64,000 nt of DNA, from contig JAFZLD010000013.1 of assembly GCA_017553505.1 (NCBI GenBank), forward strand, positions 1 to 64,000, written 5' to 3'. The stretch comes from Lachnospiraceae bacterium (lineage in GTDB: Bacteria > Bacillota > Clostridia > Lachnospirales > Lachnospiraceae). Of the stretch, positions 45,671-54,958 are shown piece by piece. Below the pieces are notes generated by a model. It saw nothing but the letters and a program-made list of their open reading frames with translations, searched no databases and was not told the DNA's origin. How positions within the stretch are numbered: position 1 is the first letter of the stretch; every line of letters begins with the position of its first letter. The position numbers were made by a program, and so were the translations under genes.

Positions 45671-46572
45671 TACTCACCCAAAAACATCTTAAAGGGCTTA
45701 AGGCAACCTTCAGCCTTCACAAATAAATATAACCCTGTAAATACCTTTTCGTCATTATATATTCTGACGATTTCCCCATCCATAAGCTTTGTTTTATTAT
45801 CAATCATATGCAAAGCAAGCTTATTTCCGTTATCAAGAAGCTTTCTAAAATCTTTTCGCACAATAAATGCTTCATAGTCAGCAAAAGCAAAATCCGTGGG
45901 AATAACCGCCTCCGCAAGTCTTCCCTCGTCTTTAAGCACCTGTAAGTCCGAAAGCTTCAACGCTTTATCGGCCGTAAAATTAGACACCGCCGTTCTCTTA
46001 AGTGCCGTCATGCACGCAAGCTCACCGACCTTGGCCGCTATATCCTCGCATAAACTTCTGATATATGTTCCCTTGCCGCACTTAACCCTGATGGTAACAT
46101 TGGGGTAGTCCATCTTCAAAATCTCTATTTCATGAATTTCGACAAACACAGGCTTACGCTCTATTTCTTTGCCCGCGCGGGCCAGATCGTAAAGCCTCTT
46201 ACCATCTACCTTTTTGGCCGAGTACATGGGCGGAAGCTGCTCGTATCCGCCTGCAAAAGAAAGAATCGCTTCTCTAAGCGCATCTTCGCTTACGACAGGC
46301 GTACGCTCCTCTATGACGGTGCCCCAGATATCAAGAGTATCTGTTTTTTTACCCAACATAAAATCAGCGACATACTCTTTGGTCTTGTCTGTAAGCATGT
46401 CGCATAACTTAGTGGCATTGCCAAGACATACGGGAAGCACGCCTTCGGCCTGGGGGTCAAGTGTGCCGGTGTGACCGACCTTACGCTGACCCGCAATGCC
46501 TCGCATAAGGGCACATACGTCAAAGGATGTATAGCCCTGTTCTTTGTACACATTTATAATTCCGTTATACAT
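45670..46572 (-). CDS. truB: tRNA pseudouridine-55 synthase
   Basis: Makes pseudouridine 55 in the T-loop of tRNAs. The 300-residue protein has the catalytic aspartate in GHTGTLDPQAEGVLPVCLG (about residues 35-53), the MYSAKKVDGKRLYDLAR block and the GTYIRSLCEDIA motif. A C-terminal domain of about 70 residues is present. It starts three bases after the nrnA stop. Confidence 0.96.
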   Translation of the reverse strand: MYNGIINVYKEQGYTSFDVCALMRGIAGQRKVGHTGTLDPQAEGVLPVCLGNATKLCDMLTDKTKEYVADFMLGKKTDTLDIWGTVIEERTPVVSEDALREAILSFAGGYEQLPPMYSAKKVDGKRLYDLARAGKEIERKPVFVEIHEIEILKMDYPNVTIRVKCGKGTYIRSLCEDIAAKVGELACMTALKRTAVSNFTADKALKLSDLQVLKDEGRLAEAVIPTDFAFADYEAFIVRKDFRKLLDNGNKLALHMIDNKTKLMDGEIVRIYNDEKVFTGLYLFVKAEGCLKPFKMFLGE

Positions 46573-46575
46573 TAA

Positions 46576-47520
46576 TTAAATCTGTTCCTCAATTAACTTT
46601 AAAATCTCTTTAAGTGCAGATTCTGCATCCATGGAAACAGTGCAACCTGCCGCTCTTACATGACCGCCGCCCTTAAAGTTCTGGCAAATCTTGGCCACAT
46701 CCACATAGCTTCTGGAGCGAAGACTTACCTTATTGTCGCCGTTCTCAAGGCCGTACATGAACACAGATGCTTCTACGCCCTTAATAAGGCGAAGCTGATT
46801 CACTATTCCGTCAAGATCGTAAGACTTAAGGCCCATGGACTGCATAGTCTCATAATCAACCTTACCGAAAGCAACCTTACCGTTCAGAAACAGCTTACAA
46901 TCAGCCATAACCTTGGCAGAAATCTGCGTCTGAAGGAGACTCTTCTCATAGAAGGTCTCATCGATAAGTCTTGGAAAGTCAAATCCGTACTCCACAAGGT
47001 CCGCCACGATTCTTAAGGTCTTGGGCGAAGTGTTCGAATACTGCATAACGCCGGTATCGTGAATAATACCGATATACAGAGCCATCGCGATGTCCTTGTC
47101 GATATACTTCTTGTCAAGAAGGTCGAATATCAGCTCACAAGTACTGGAAGCCTTAGGCACGATGTAATTGTAGTCGCCGCACCCGGGATTGGATACGTGA
47201 TGGTCGATGTTAATCGTGGTCTTAGCCGCATCGAATAAATGCTCTGCCGCGCCGAGCCTGGTCTTATCACAGTCGAGGCAAAAGAAAATATCAAACTCCT
47301 CATCGACATTCTCAGCGTTCTCAATCTCTTCGACTTCTTTGATACAGTCAAAGATGTCTGCGGGCTCTTCAAGAAATGCCCTCACTGTAGCGTCGGGCTT
47401 GCTGTTCTTAATATACAAAAACAGACCCATAACGGAGCCTATACAGTCTCCGTCGGGTCTGATATGACCACTTATACCGATGGTCTTTGCGTTTTCAAGT
47501 TCCTTACTCAGATTCACCAT
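46576..47520 (-). CDS. nrnA: DHH-family nanoRNase/pAp phosphatase NrnA
   Basis: Degrades very short RNAs and dephosphorylates 3',5'-pAp. The 314-residue protein has metal motifs RPDGDCIGS near residue 21, CLDCDKTRL near 80 and IDHHVSNPG near 104, and the DHHA1 motif GGGHVRAAG near the C-terminus. Its start lies 17 bases inside rbfA. The nearest Shine-Dalgarno, AGAGGA, is about 15 bases upstream, so initiation may depend on translation of rbfA. Confidence 0.94.
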   Translation of the reverse strand: MVNLSKELENAKTIGISGHIRPDGDCIGSVMGLFLYIKNSKPDATVRAFLEEPADIFDCIKEVEEIENAENVDEEFDIFFCLDCDKTRLGAAEHLFDAAKTTINIDHHVSNPGCGDYNYIVPKASSTCELIFDLLDKKYIDKDIAMALYIGIIHDTGVMQYSNTSPKTLRIVADLVEYGFDFPRLIDETFYEKSLLQTQISAKVMADCKLFLNGKVAFGKVDYETMQSMGLKSYDLDGIVNQLRLIKGVEASVFMYGLENGDNKVSLRSRSYVDVAKICQNFKGGGHVRAAGCTVSMDAESALKEILKLIEEQI

Positions 47521-47872
47521 TTGTTTTATTTACATCCTCTATAAGTTTAGACATGTTAACGCCATACTCTATGGAATTATCCATAATAAAGGTTATTGCG
47601 GGAGTATTGCGAAGGTTAATACGCTTTGCAAGCTGACTTCTTATGAAGCCTTCCGCACTCTTTAAGCCCTGATAGGTGGACTTTCTTGCTTCCTCGTCGC
47701 CAAGGACGCTGATGTACGCCTTACAGGTCTTTAAATCGGGAGCCACCTCGACAGCCACCACACTTGTGAGGGGGCTGATACGAGGGTCCTTAATCTCACC
47801 GCGTACAATGTTGGCAAGTTCTCTGTAAACTTCCTCATTGATGCGGATATTCTTAATACTGTTCTTTCTCAT
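47504..47872 (-). CDS. rbfA: Ribosome-binding factor A
   Basis: A small KH-fold protein for 30S maturation and cold adaptation. The 122-residue protein shows the family blocks INEEVYRELANIVRGEIKDPRI and KAYISVLGDEEARKST. It follows infB by 34 bases, and its 3' end overlaps nrnA. Confidence 0.95.
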   Translation of the reverse strand: MRKNSIKNIRINEEVYRELANIVRGEIKDPRISPLTSVVAVEVAPDLKTCKAYISVLGDEEARKSTYQGLKSAEGFIRSQLAKRINLRNTPAITFIMDNSIEYGVNMSKLIEDVNKTNGESE

Positions 47873-47906
47873 TTCTTACTTCCTGCCTTTCGCAGTACTG
47901 TTCGTC

Positions 47907-50774
47907 CTACCTGGGAACCTCAACCATAATGTAAGCTTCTACGGTATCGAGTTCTTCGAACTTGTCAAAGCCTTCAAATACAAGACCGCACTCGAAGCCT
48001 GCTTTAACTTCCTTGACATCGTCCTTAAATCTCTTAAGGGAAGCGAGGTTACCTTCGAAGATAACGTCGTCTGCTCTCTTAACACGAACCTTGCAGTTCT
48101 TCTGGAACATACCGTCAAGTACGTAAGAACCTGCGATGTTACCGATTGCGGATGCCTTGAAGATCTGACGAATCTCGGCATGACCGATGATCTTTTCTTC
48201 AAATACGGGATCGAGCATGCCCTTCATAGCGTTCTCGATATCCTCGATAGCCTGGTAAATTACCTTGTAGAGTCTTACATCTACGCCTTCGCTGTCAGCT
48301 GCAGCCTTAGCAACGGGATCGGCCTTAACGTTGAAGCCGATAATGATTGCGTTGGATGCGCCGGCAAGAGAAACGTCGGATTCGTTGATGGCTCCTACGC
48401 CGCCGTGGATGCACTTAACAACAACTTCGTCGTTAGAAAGCTTGGTAAGTGACTGTTTAACGGCTTCAACGGAACCTTGTACGTCAGCCTTAACGATGAC
48501 GTTGAGTTCCTTAAGGTTACCTTCGGAAATCTTGGTGAAGAGATCGTCAAGAGACATTCTGGACTTAATCTCTTCAAGCTTCTTCTCTTTGTTCTGAGCG
48601 ATAAAGGTCTCGGCATAAGACTTGGCGGTCTTATCGGAATCGTGAGCGATGAATACTTCACCTGCGTTGGGAACATCGCTAAGACCAAGAATCTCAACAG
48701 GGATGGAAGGACCTGCGGTCTTTACGTTCTTACCCTTGTCATTAATCATTGCACGTACTTTACCGTGGCATGCGCCTGCGGATACGAAGTCACCCACCTT
48801 GAGGGTACCCTTCTGTACGAGTACGGTAGCAACGGGTCCGCGTCCCTTATCAAGTTCGGCCTCGATTACGATACCTCTTGCTTTACGCTTGGGATTTGCT
48901 TTAAGCTCAAGCACATCAGCGGTAAGAAGAATGGTCTCAAGGAGATCGTCGATACCGTCTCCGCGCTTAGCCGAAATATTAACAAACTCTGTTGTTCCGC
49001 CCCAATCGGTAGGGATAAGTTCGTACTCGGTGAGTTCCTGCTTAACCTTATCGGGATTGGCTGCGGGTTTATCAATCTTGTTAACGGCTACGATAACTTC
49101 AACGCCTGCGGCCTTCGCGTGGTTGATAGCTTCAACTGTCTGAGGCATAACACCGTCATCGGCTGCAACTACAAGCACTGCGATATCTGTGGAATTAGCA
49201 CCACGCATACGCATAGCTGTGAAAGCTTCGTGTCCGGGGGTGTCAAGGAAGGTAATGTCTCTGTCCTTAACATTAACTGTATAAGCACCGATAGCCTGGG
49301 TAATACCGCCGGCTTCCTTGTCGGTAACTCTTGTCTTTCTGATGGCATCAAGAAGGGATGTCTTACCATGGTCAACGTGACCCATTACGCAGACAACCGG
49401 AGGTCTCTCCACAAGATCCTTCTCGTCCTCATCGTCCTCTTTAAGGAGTTCTTCGATAACGTCAACCTTAACTTCCTTCTCGCAGATGATTTCGTATTCG
49501 ATAGCGATGTTCTCTGCTTCTTCAAAAGAAATCTCCTGGTTAACGGTAACAATCTTACCCTCAAGGAAGAGCTTCTTAACGATGGCTGCCGGCTGAATCT
49601 TCATCTTGTCGGCAAGTTCCTTAATGGTAATAGTCTCGGGAAGAGTGATAACCTTGATTACTTCTTCCTCAACTACAGGCTTAGCCTCGGGCTTGATGAA
49701 CTTACCCTTCTTACGCTTAACTTCAAGGCTCTCCTCGTCGTCAACCATAAGGTAGTTCTTGTTGCCTCTGGTATCTTCCTTCTGATTACGACGGTTCTGC
49801 TGCTTGCCGCCGTCTCTTGTAGGATCGAAATTCTTGTTGTTCTTACTCTTATTGTCTCTTCTGTCGCCTGAAGGCTTACCGGGCATAGCGGGTGCTGCGC
49901 CGGCAAAAGAAGAGCTTCCGCCGCGCTGAGGTCTGTCACCCTGAGGACGGTTACCGTCTCTGTTAAACTGAGGTCTCTGACCGTCTCTCTGGGGTCTGTC
50001 GCCCTGAGGTCTTGCGGGTCTCTGGCCGTCACGAGGCTGCATAGGTCTGTCGCCACGCTGAGGTCTGTCACCCTGGGGTCTCTGACCGTCTCTGTTAAAC
50101 TGAGGTCTCTGACCGTCTCTCTGGGGTCTGTCACCCTGAGGACGGTTGTTGTCTTTTCTTAAATACTCTTTCTTGGGAGCTTCCTCAACAATAATGGATA
50201 CGTTCTTAGCGGGCTCAGGCTTAACTTCGGGAGTGTTCTCCTTAACTACCTCGGGTTCTGCTTCGAACTTATCCGGAATCTTTCTGTTAATTGCTTCCGG
50301 TCTGGGCTTAATCAAATGATTGCTGTAAGCGTTACCGGAAATTGTGCCGCGTCTGTCGCCTGCGGGCTTCTGGTTACCGTTACCCTGAGGACGGTTGCCC
50401 TGTCCCTGAGGTCTCTGACCGTTACCGCCCTGAGGACGATTTCCGCCCTGTGACTGACCGGGCATTTTGGAATTGTGAGGGTTGTTTACAAATATGATTT
50501 TCTTTTTCTTAACAGGCTGAGCATCACCTGCGGGAGCGGACTTAGCCGCGTCGGTCTTCGCCTCTGTCTTAGCGGGCTCTGACTTAACGGGCTCAGTCTT
50601 GGCGGGTTCTGCCTTAACTGCCTCTTTCTTAGAAAACTTCTTGCGGACAGCTGCCACAGCGTCATCGTCGATGCTGCTCTGGGCTGCCTTTACCTCTATT
50701 CCCTTTTCATGTAAGAAAGCTATGATGTCCTTGCTCTGAACATCCAACTCCTTTGCTAATTCATGTACTTTCAT
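47907..50774 (-). CDS. infB: Translation initiation factor IF-2
   Basis: A GTPase that brings fMet-tRNA to the ribosome. The 955-residue protein has an N-terminal IF2_N helix bundle (1-50), then a linker of about 330 residues rich in Arg, Gln, Gly, Pro and Asp, and a second IF2_N ([21 protein letters not shown]). The G domain follows ([28 protein letters not shown]), then domains II, III and the C-terminal initiator-binding domain. The linker contains near-identical [20 protein letters not shown] units; the matching DNA repeats lie around 49,920-50,150. Long disordered IF-2 linkers are known, but the Arg/Gln/Gly richness is notable. Confidence 0.97.
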   Translation of the reverse strand: MKVHELAKELDVQSKDIIAFLHEKGIEVKAAQSSIDDDAVAAVRKKFSKKEAVKAEPAKTEPVKSEPAKTEAKTDAAKSAPAGDAQPVKKKKIIFVNNPHNSKMPGQSQGGNRPQGGNGQRPQGQGNRPQGNGNQKPAGDRRGTISGNAYSNHLIKPRPEAINRKIPDKFEAEPEVVKENTPEVKPEPAKNVSIIVEEAPKKEYLRKDNNRPQGDRPQRDGQRPQFNRDGQRPQGDRPQRGDRPMQPRDGQRPARPQGDRPQRDGQRPQFNRDGNRPQGDRPQRGGSSSFAGAAPAMPGKPSGDRRDNKSKNNKNFDPTRDGGKQQNRRNQKEDTRGNKNYLMVDDEESLEVKRKKGKFIKPEAKPVVEEEVIKVITLPETITIKELADKMKIQPAAIVKKLFLEGKIVTVNQEISFEEAENIAIEYEIICEKEVKVDVIEELLKEDDEDEKDLVERPPVVCVMGHVDHGKTSLLDAIRKTRVTDKEAGGITQAIGAYTVNVKDRDITFLDTPGHEAFTAMRMRGANSTDIAVLVVAADDGVMPQTVEAINHAKAAGVEVIVAVNKIDKPAANPDKVKQELTEYELIPTDWGGTTEFVNISAKRGDGIDDLLETILLTADVLELKANPKRKARGIVIEAELDKGRGPVATVLVQKGTLKVGDFVSAGACHGKVRAMINDKGKNVKTAGPSIPVEILGLSDVPNAGEVFIAHDSDKTAKSYAETFIAQNKEKKLEEIKSRMSLDDLFTKISEGNLKELNVIVKADVQGSVEAVKQSLTKLSNDEVVVKCIHGGVGAINESDVSLAGASNAIIIGFNVKADPVAKAAADSEGVDVRLYKVIYQAIEDIENAMKGMLDPVFEEKIIGHAEIRQIFKASAIGNIAGSYVLDGMFQKNCKVRVKRADDVIFEGNLASLKRFKDDVKEVKAGFECGLVFEGFDKFEELDTVEAYIMVEVPR
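49920..50150 (-). repeat. Tandem coding repeats in the IF-2 linker
   Basis: Blocks resembling GACGGTCAGAGACCTCAG and GGTGACAGACCCCAG on the coding strand recur, mostly at 30-60 base spacing, and encode [11 protein letters not shown]-type units. This is internal gene duplication rather than a mobile repeat. Unit number may vary between strains by slippage or recombination. Confidence 0.7.
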
Positions 50775-50785
50775 TCTTTAACCAC

Positions 50786-51109
50786 TCACCTTTCCTGTTC
50801 GCTGCATTCATTTAAAAGTTTCTCCAAAGAACGCGCGAATCCTTCGTCACAAACCGTCACAGAGGTCCGTTCTTCTTTGCCTATCGCACGCCCGAGATTG
50901 TCCTTGTCGGAGTACTCGTAGCATGACACTTTGTAAAAAGAACACATATTGAAAACATCCTTTTTACTGTTATCTGAAGCGTCTCCCGCCACCAAAACCA
51001 GCCGGGCCTTACCGCCCTTAACGGCTTCGTCGGTCTGAAAAGAGCCGCTTTTAATCTTTCCTGCCTTTTGTGCGATTGACAAAAGGGATAAAACTTTGTC
51101 TTTAATCAC
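50786..51109 (-). CDS. L7Ae/YlxQ-family ribosomal protein
   Basis: The protein has 107 residues with the L7Ae/L30e kink-turn-binding fold (LLSIAQKAGKIKSGSFQTDEAVKGGKARLVLVAGDASDNSKK). The start codon is GTG, with AAAGGA seven bases away. It lies between ylxR and infB, its usual place in Firmicutes. It probably binds a kink-turn RNA; the target is unknown. Confidence 0.9.
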   Translation of the reverse strand: MIKDKVLSLLSIAQKAGKIKSGSFQTDEAVKGGKARLVLVAGDASDNSKKDVFNMCSFYKVSCYEYSDKDNLGRAIGKEERTSVTVCDEGFARSLEKLLNECSEQER

Positions 51110-51131
51110 TAAAATCCTTTCATCTGTGAAA

Positions 51132-51392
51132 TCAGTCTCCGAATTCTTCTTTGAGACGATTTATGACTTCTTCGGAAACACTCATTTTAAAGGCGCGCTC
51201 AAGCCCTTTGTTCTTGAAAGCCTTTGTAAGGCATTCGGGGTTCTTGCAAAGGTAAGCACCTCTTCCGTTCATCTTGCCCTTAAAATCAAGGGTAATGTCG
51301 CCTTCGGGAGTGCGTACCACACGAATCATATCACGTTTATCACCTTTTGCGGCGCATCCTACGCACTGCCTGATTGCAACTTTTCTTTCCAT
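51132..51392 (-). CDS. YlxR/RnpM family RNA-binding protein
   Basis: The protein has 86 residues containing the family signature RQCVGCAAKGDKRDMIRVVR and GRGAYLCKNPECL. Known: YlxR (RnpM) binds RNase P RNA and modulates its activity in Bacillus subtilis. It follows nusA by three bases. Confidence 0.92.
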   Translation of the reverse strand: MERKVAIRQCVGCAAKGDKRDMIRVVRTPEGDITLDFKGKMNGRGAYLCKNPECLTKAFKNKGLERAFKMSVSEEVINRLKEEFGD

Positions 51393-51395
51393 TAC

Positions 51396-52538
51396 TTATT
51401 CTTCCTCTTCGGTGGGAGCGTCTTCGAATTCGCCCTCTTCGTAATCATCATATTCGTCGTAGTCTTCGTCATCGAGGTAGTCTTCAAGACGGAAGCCGTA
51501 TGCATCCTTGGCCTGAGTCTCGGACTTGATGTCGATCTTATAGCCTGTAAGTCTTGCGGCAAGGCGGGCATTCTGACCTTCCTTACCGATTGCAAGAGAA
51601 AGCTGATAATCGGGAACTACAACCTTAGCGGTTCTCTCGTCGGGATCCGCAAATACGTTAACAATCTTAGCGGGAGAAAGAGCGTTCTGAATAAGGTTAC
51701 CGGGGTTCTCATCCCAGTTGATGACGTCTATCTTCTCGCCTCTTAACTCTTCAACAATAGCATTTACTCTCGCACCGTTCATACCTACGCATGCGCCTAC
51801 AGCGTCTACGTTGGGGTTATTGGACCAAACTGCGATCTTGGTACGGGAACCTGCTTCACGGGCAATGCTCTTAATCTCTACTGTACCGTCCTGAATCTCG
51901 GCTACTTCGGATTCAAAGAGTCTCTTAACGAGTTCGGGGTGGGTACGGCTTACAAGGATACGGGGACCCTTGGAAGTGTTCTTAACTTCAACAATGTATA
52001 ACTTAACGCGCTCGGTGGGACGAAGGTTCTCGCCTTTAACCTGCTCGCTTTCGGCTAAGATAGCGTCAGCCTTACCGAGGTCGATGCTGATGTTGTTGCC
52101 GATGTATCTCTGAACGATACCGGTTACGATATCATGTTCCTTCTCATAATAAATGTTATAAACAACGCTTCTTTCTTCCTCACGAATCTTCTGAGTGATT
52201 ACGTTGCGGGCGTTCTGCGCTGCGATACGACCGAATTCCTTGGACTTGATGTCTACTTTAACAATGTCGCCGAGCTTGTACTTGGCCTTAATCTTTCTGG
52301 CATCCTCAAGAGAAATCTGAAGTACGGGATCTTCTACTTCCTCAACTACTTCCTTCTCAGCGTATACTTCGAAATCGCAGGTTTCCTTGTTGATTTCGAC
52401 CTTTACGTTGTCGGACTTGCCAAAGTGATTCTTGCAGGCTGTGATAAGAGAGTTCTCAATAGCCTCGAATAATACGTCACGGCTGATCTGCTTCTCCTTT
52501 TCAAGTAAATCAAGCGCTAACATTAATTCCTTGTTCAT
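51396..52538 (-). CDS. nusA: Transcription termination/antitermination factor NusA
   Basis: Binds RNA polymerase and nascent RNA to control pausing and termination. The 380-residue protein has an N-terminal polymerase-binding domain (1-130), an S1 domain (GIVQRYIGNNISIDLGKADAI) and two KH domains (VGACVGMNGARVNAIVEEL; SLAIGKEGQNARLAARLTG). It ends in a very acidic tail rich in Asp, Glu and Tyr. As in other Firmicutes it lacks the extra C-terminal repeats of enterobacteria. It is probably involved in its own control through the leader hairpin at 53052-53076. Confidence 0.96.
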   Translation of the reverse strand: MNKELMLALDLLEKEKQISRDVLFEAIENSLITACKNHFGKSDNVKVEINKETCDFEVYAEKEVVEEVEDPVLQISLEDARKIKAKYKLGDIVKVDIKSKEFGRIAAQNARNVITQKIREEERSVVYNIYYEKEHDIVTGIVQRYIGNNISIDLGKADAILAESEQVKGENLRPTERVKLYIVEVKNTSKGPRILVSRTHPELVKRLFESEVAEIQDGTVEIKSIAREAGSRTKIAVWSNNPNVDAVGACVGMNGARVNAIVEELRGEKIDVINWDENPGNLIQNALSPAKIVNVFADPDERTAKVVVPDYQLSLAIGKEGQNARLAARLTGYKIDIKSETQAKDAYGFRLEDYLDDEDYDEYDDYEEGEFEDAPTEEEE

Positions 52539-52555
52539 TTTCTTTTATCCTTTCA

Positions 52556-53020
52556 TTATAAATCAAGAGCCAGTTTGATAAGTGCTATGTCGGAGCGATT
52601 GAATGTCTTCTCTCCGGCATCGGTTTCTATCGTTATGTCGGTAGCAGTAAAGCCTTTAAGTATTCCGGAGAATTCCTTAACCTTGTCGATGGGCTTGTAG
52701 GTCTTAAGCTCGACCTCCATACCTATACTCTTTTCAAGATGTGAATCCTTCTTAAGCGTGCGCCCGAGTCCCGGGCTTGAAACCTCAAGATAATAAGCGT
52801 CGTCGATGAAATCATCGGCATCGAGTGCATCGGAAAAAGCACGGCTCACCGCCTCACAGTCTTCAATGGTCACTCCGCCTTCCTTGTCAATGTAGGCGCG
52901 TAAGTACCACTCTCCCGCTTCATTAACATACTCAACGTCGTAAATCTCCACTCCGTTGGCCTTGCATATAGGCTCCAACATGGCAGTGGCCTTGGCTTCG
53001 TAAGTCTCTCTTTTGGACAT
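52556..53020 (-). CDS. rimP: Ribosome maturation factor RimP
   Basis: Assists 30S assembly. The 154-residue protein has the family blocks GVEIYDVEYVNEAGEWYLRAYIDKEGGVTI and YYLEVSSPGLGRTLK and a C-terminal SH3-like domain. It is the first gene of the nusA-infB operon, with a GAGGTGAG ribosome binding site near its ATG. Confidence 0.95.
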   Translation of the reverse strand: MSKRETYEAKATAMLEPICKANGVEIYDVEYVNEAGEWYLRAYIDKEGGVTIEDCEAVSRAFSDALDADDFIDDAYYLEVSSPGLGRTLKKDSHLEKSIGMEVELKTYKPIDKVKEFSGILKGFTATDITIETDAGEKTFNRSDIALIKLALDL

Positions 53021-53051
53021 AACTCACCTCATTTATTTGATTACATAAGAA

Positions 53052-53076
53052 AAGTGAGCTCCTCAAAGCTCACTCT
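53052..53076 (-). promoter_or_regulatory. Leader hairpin of the rimP-nusA operon (possible attenuator)
   Basis: On the minus strand GTGAGCT pairs with AGCTCAC around TTGAGG, extendable by weaker pairs, and is followed by TTTTCTT. It lies between the promoter and rimP. A short stem with an interrupted U-run is what a NusA-dependent terminator looks like, and autoregulation of nusA by such a leader is described in Bacillus subtilis. The function here is inference. Confidence 0.55.
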
Positions 53077-53096
53077 CAACTACATATTACGGTTAA

Positions 53097-53125
53097 AGAA
53101 TAACACGCATTTTTTCTTTTTTCAA
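53097..53125 (-). promoter_or_regulatory. Promoter of the rimP-nusA-infB operon
   Basis: On the minus strand TTGAAA (53120-53125), exactly 17 bases and TATTCT (53097-53102). Transcription would begin about 15 bases before the leader hairpin. Confidence 0.65.
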
Positions 53126-53339
53126 GTATTAATTACTTTAATTGTGACAAAAATGTAAGTTAGACACCCCTAAATGTAATAAAAAGCAATGGAAGACCAC
53201 AAGATATTGCTTTAGACTTTCTTTAGAATCGTTTACAAAATCTTAACGATTATTTGCACATCCTCTTTATATAGGAAATGTATGATGCATTTGTAAAACG
53301 AAAACAAGTGCAAAAATGAGAATGATAAGTGAGGGAATC

Positions 53340-54395
53340 ATGAACATTTTGATATTAACCGGACGCTTCGGCATGGGGCATGTTAAGTGCGCCGAAGCAA
53401 TTAAAGAAGAAATCAAACACAAATATCCGAACTCGAACGTAACCGTAATCGACTTCTGCGATTACTGCTTCCCCAGAGCTTCCAAATATATATATAAGGG
53501 ATTTGAGCTTTGCGTATTTAAATTCTACGACGCATACAACAAGCTTGCGAAGTTCAGCAACCACTTAAACTGTGTGCCCTTTAAACGTATGATTTACAAT
53601 CATATGGAGAAGCTTATGAGCACTTACAGCCCCGACCTTGTGGTAGCGGACCTTCCCATGTGCGTTCAGTACTTCTCTTCTTTTAAGAAGAAACACCGCG
53701 TGAAAGTTCCTTTCTATGTATATATTACAGACATCACAATTCACAAGGACTGGATTTCAAAGAACGTTGACAAGTATTTCGTAGGCGATCGCATCTGCAA
53801 GCGCGAGCTTATTGATAACGGTATCATTGACAGCAAGATTCACGTATGCGGTATCCCCGTAGCACGTTCTTTTGCCGGTGCCACCGAGAATCCCAAGCGC
53901 GAGACCAACGTACTTATTATGGGTGGCGGGCTCGGACTTATTCCCTGCCAGGAGACAATACTCTCCGCTCTTAATAAGGAGGAAGGCGTAACCACCACGA
54001 TTATCTGCGGCAAGAACGAAGCTCTTCGCCACGAGATTATTTCCAAGTACAAGAACATCAACGCCATCGGATTTACCGACAGAGTAAGCGATTACCTTAA
54101 GGAAGCGGACGTAATCATCACCAAGCCCGGCGGAATCACTACTTTCGAAGCCATCAAAGCCCGCACTCCTCTTTACGTTATCGAGCCCACCCTCGAGCAG
54201 GAACTCGGTAACTCACGTTTCATTAAGAGAAAAGGCCTTGGCGTAATCGTAAGCAATCGCGATGACTTCAACGTGCAGGCGCTTCTTGACTTCGTACACA
54301 ACGCTGACAAGATTAACAAGATTAAAGACAACATGCGGGTGCTTTCCGAGCGTTTCGAAAGTTCTAACCCCGTTGATTATTTAGAGGTAGCATAA
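53340..54395 (+). CDS. MGDG-synthase/UgtP-like glycosyltransferase (GT28 family)
   Basis: The protein has 351 residues. The N-terminal half matches the MGDG synthase domain (ILTGRFGMGHVKCAEAIKEE). The C-terminal half has the GT28/MurG-like donor site (GGGLGLIPCQETI and KPGGITTFEAIKARTPLYVIEP). Known: this family makes glucosyl- or galactosyl-diacylglycerol from UDP-sugars on the membrane inner face. The ATG at 53340 has GAGGG five bases upstream; the frame extends eight codons further without support. It overlaps the deacetylase by one base in a three-gene operon, so a glycolipid or lipid-linked glycan is the likely product. Confidence 0.85.
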   Translation: MNILILTGRFGMGHVKCAEAIKEEIKHKYPNSNVTVIDFCDYCFPRASKYIYKGFELCVFKFYDAYNKLAKFSNHLNCVPFKRMIYNHMEKLMSTYSPDLVVADLPMCVQYFSSFKKKHRVKVPFYVYITDITIHKDWISKNVDKYFVGDRICKRELIDNGIIDSKIHVCGIPVARSFAGATENPKRETNVLIMGGGLGLIPCQETILSALNKEEGVTTTIICGKNEALRHEIISKYKNINAIGFTDRVSDYLKEADVIITKPGGITTFEAIKARTPLYVIEPTLEQELGNSRFIKRKGLGVIVSNRDDFNVQALLDFVHNADKINKIKDNMRVLSERFESSNPVDYLEVA

Positions 54396-54958
54396 TGAAA
54401 AAACTTTTTCTTACATTTGACGACGGCCCCAGCGCCGAATATACTATGGAATTACTCAATCTTCTCGACGAAGCCGGCATCAAGGCAACCTTCTTTGTGG
54501 TAGGTGAATTTGCCAAGGCTCATCCCGAGCTTGTGGAGGAAGAAATCAAGCGCGGTCACGAAGTGTGCCTGCACGCCAACCGCCACATCAGTTCCTGGCT
54601 CATGACGAGAAAGACTTACACCGAGGATATGGACACTGCTCTTGAGACTCTCGAAGGTCTCGGAATCCGTCCTCACTACTATCGTCCCCCGTGGGGCATG
54701 ACCCGTCGCTTCTCCCGCTATGAAGCCGGCAAAAGAAAGATGCACTTAATCAAATGGGACGTTATGGCTGAAGACTGGAGAGCTCACACCACTCCTGCGG
54801 AAATATGTCGTAAGATATTGGATCGTTCTTTCCCCGGCGCAGTTATCTGTCTTCACGACGGACGCGGCCGCAACAACGCTCCTTCCCGCACCATTGAAGC
54901 TTTAAGAACAGCAATTCCGACATTACTTGAAAGAGGATATACATTTGAAACCCTGTAA
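54395..54958 (+). CDS. NodB-domain polysaccharide deacetylase family protein
   Basis: The protein has 187 residues and is little more than a NodB domain. Motif 1 is TFDDGPS (catalytic Asp pair), motif 2 is HANRH (the HxxxH metal pair), motif 3 RPPWG, motif 4 WDVMAEDW and motif 5 CLHDG. No signal peptide or membrane helix is seen, unusual for enzymes acting on wall polymers, so it may act on a cytoplasmic or lipid-linked substrate made by the upstream glycosyltransferase. Its 3' end overlaps the flippase-like gene by 14 bases. Confidence 0.88.
   Translation: MKKLFLTFDDGPSAEYTMELLNLLDEAGIKATFFVVGEFAKAHPELVEEEIKRGHEVCLHANRHISSWLMTRKTYTEDMDTALETLEGLGIRPHYYRPPWGMTRRFSRYEAGKRKMHLIKWDVMAEDWRAHTTPAEICRKILDRSFPGAVICLHDGRGRNNAPSRTIEALRTAIPTLLERGYTFETL

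Larger units (their letters stand above)
53021..53339. other. 319-base divergent intergenic region
   Basis: Leftward side: the rimP leader with its hairpin and promoter (separate entries). Rightward side: AT-rich sequence containing AATCGT...ACGATT, a six-base inverted repeat with a 13-base gap (about 53228-53252), and TATATA-like stretches upstream of the glycosyltransferase gene. I could not define a rightward -35/-10 pair with confidence. No coding capacity or RNA gene is seen. Confidence 0.5.

Noticed and set aside
48477-49871. A 464-residue rightward open frame inside infB
   Set aside because: It is the long shadow of the IF-2 coding frame, with Cys/Leu/Asn-rich nonsense composition.
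49920-50150. Regularly spaced repeats as a possible CRISPR array
   Set aside because: The units encode in-frame RPQGDRPQ-type repeats inside IF-2, and the intervening sequence is not unique spacer-like DNA.
54395-54958. Loss of the metal-binding motif in the NodB protein
   Set aside because: The HxxxH pair is present as HANRH, although the usual Ser/Thr after the first His is Ala; the other four motifs are intact.
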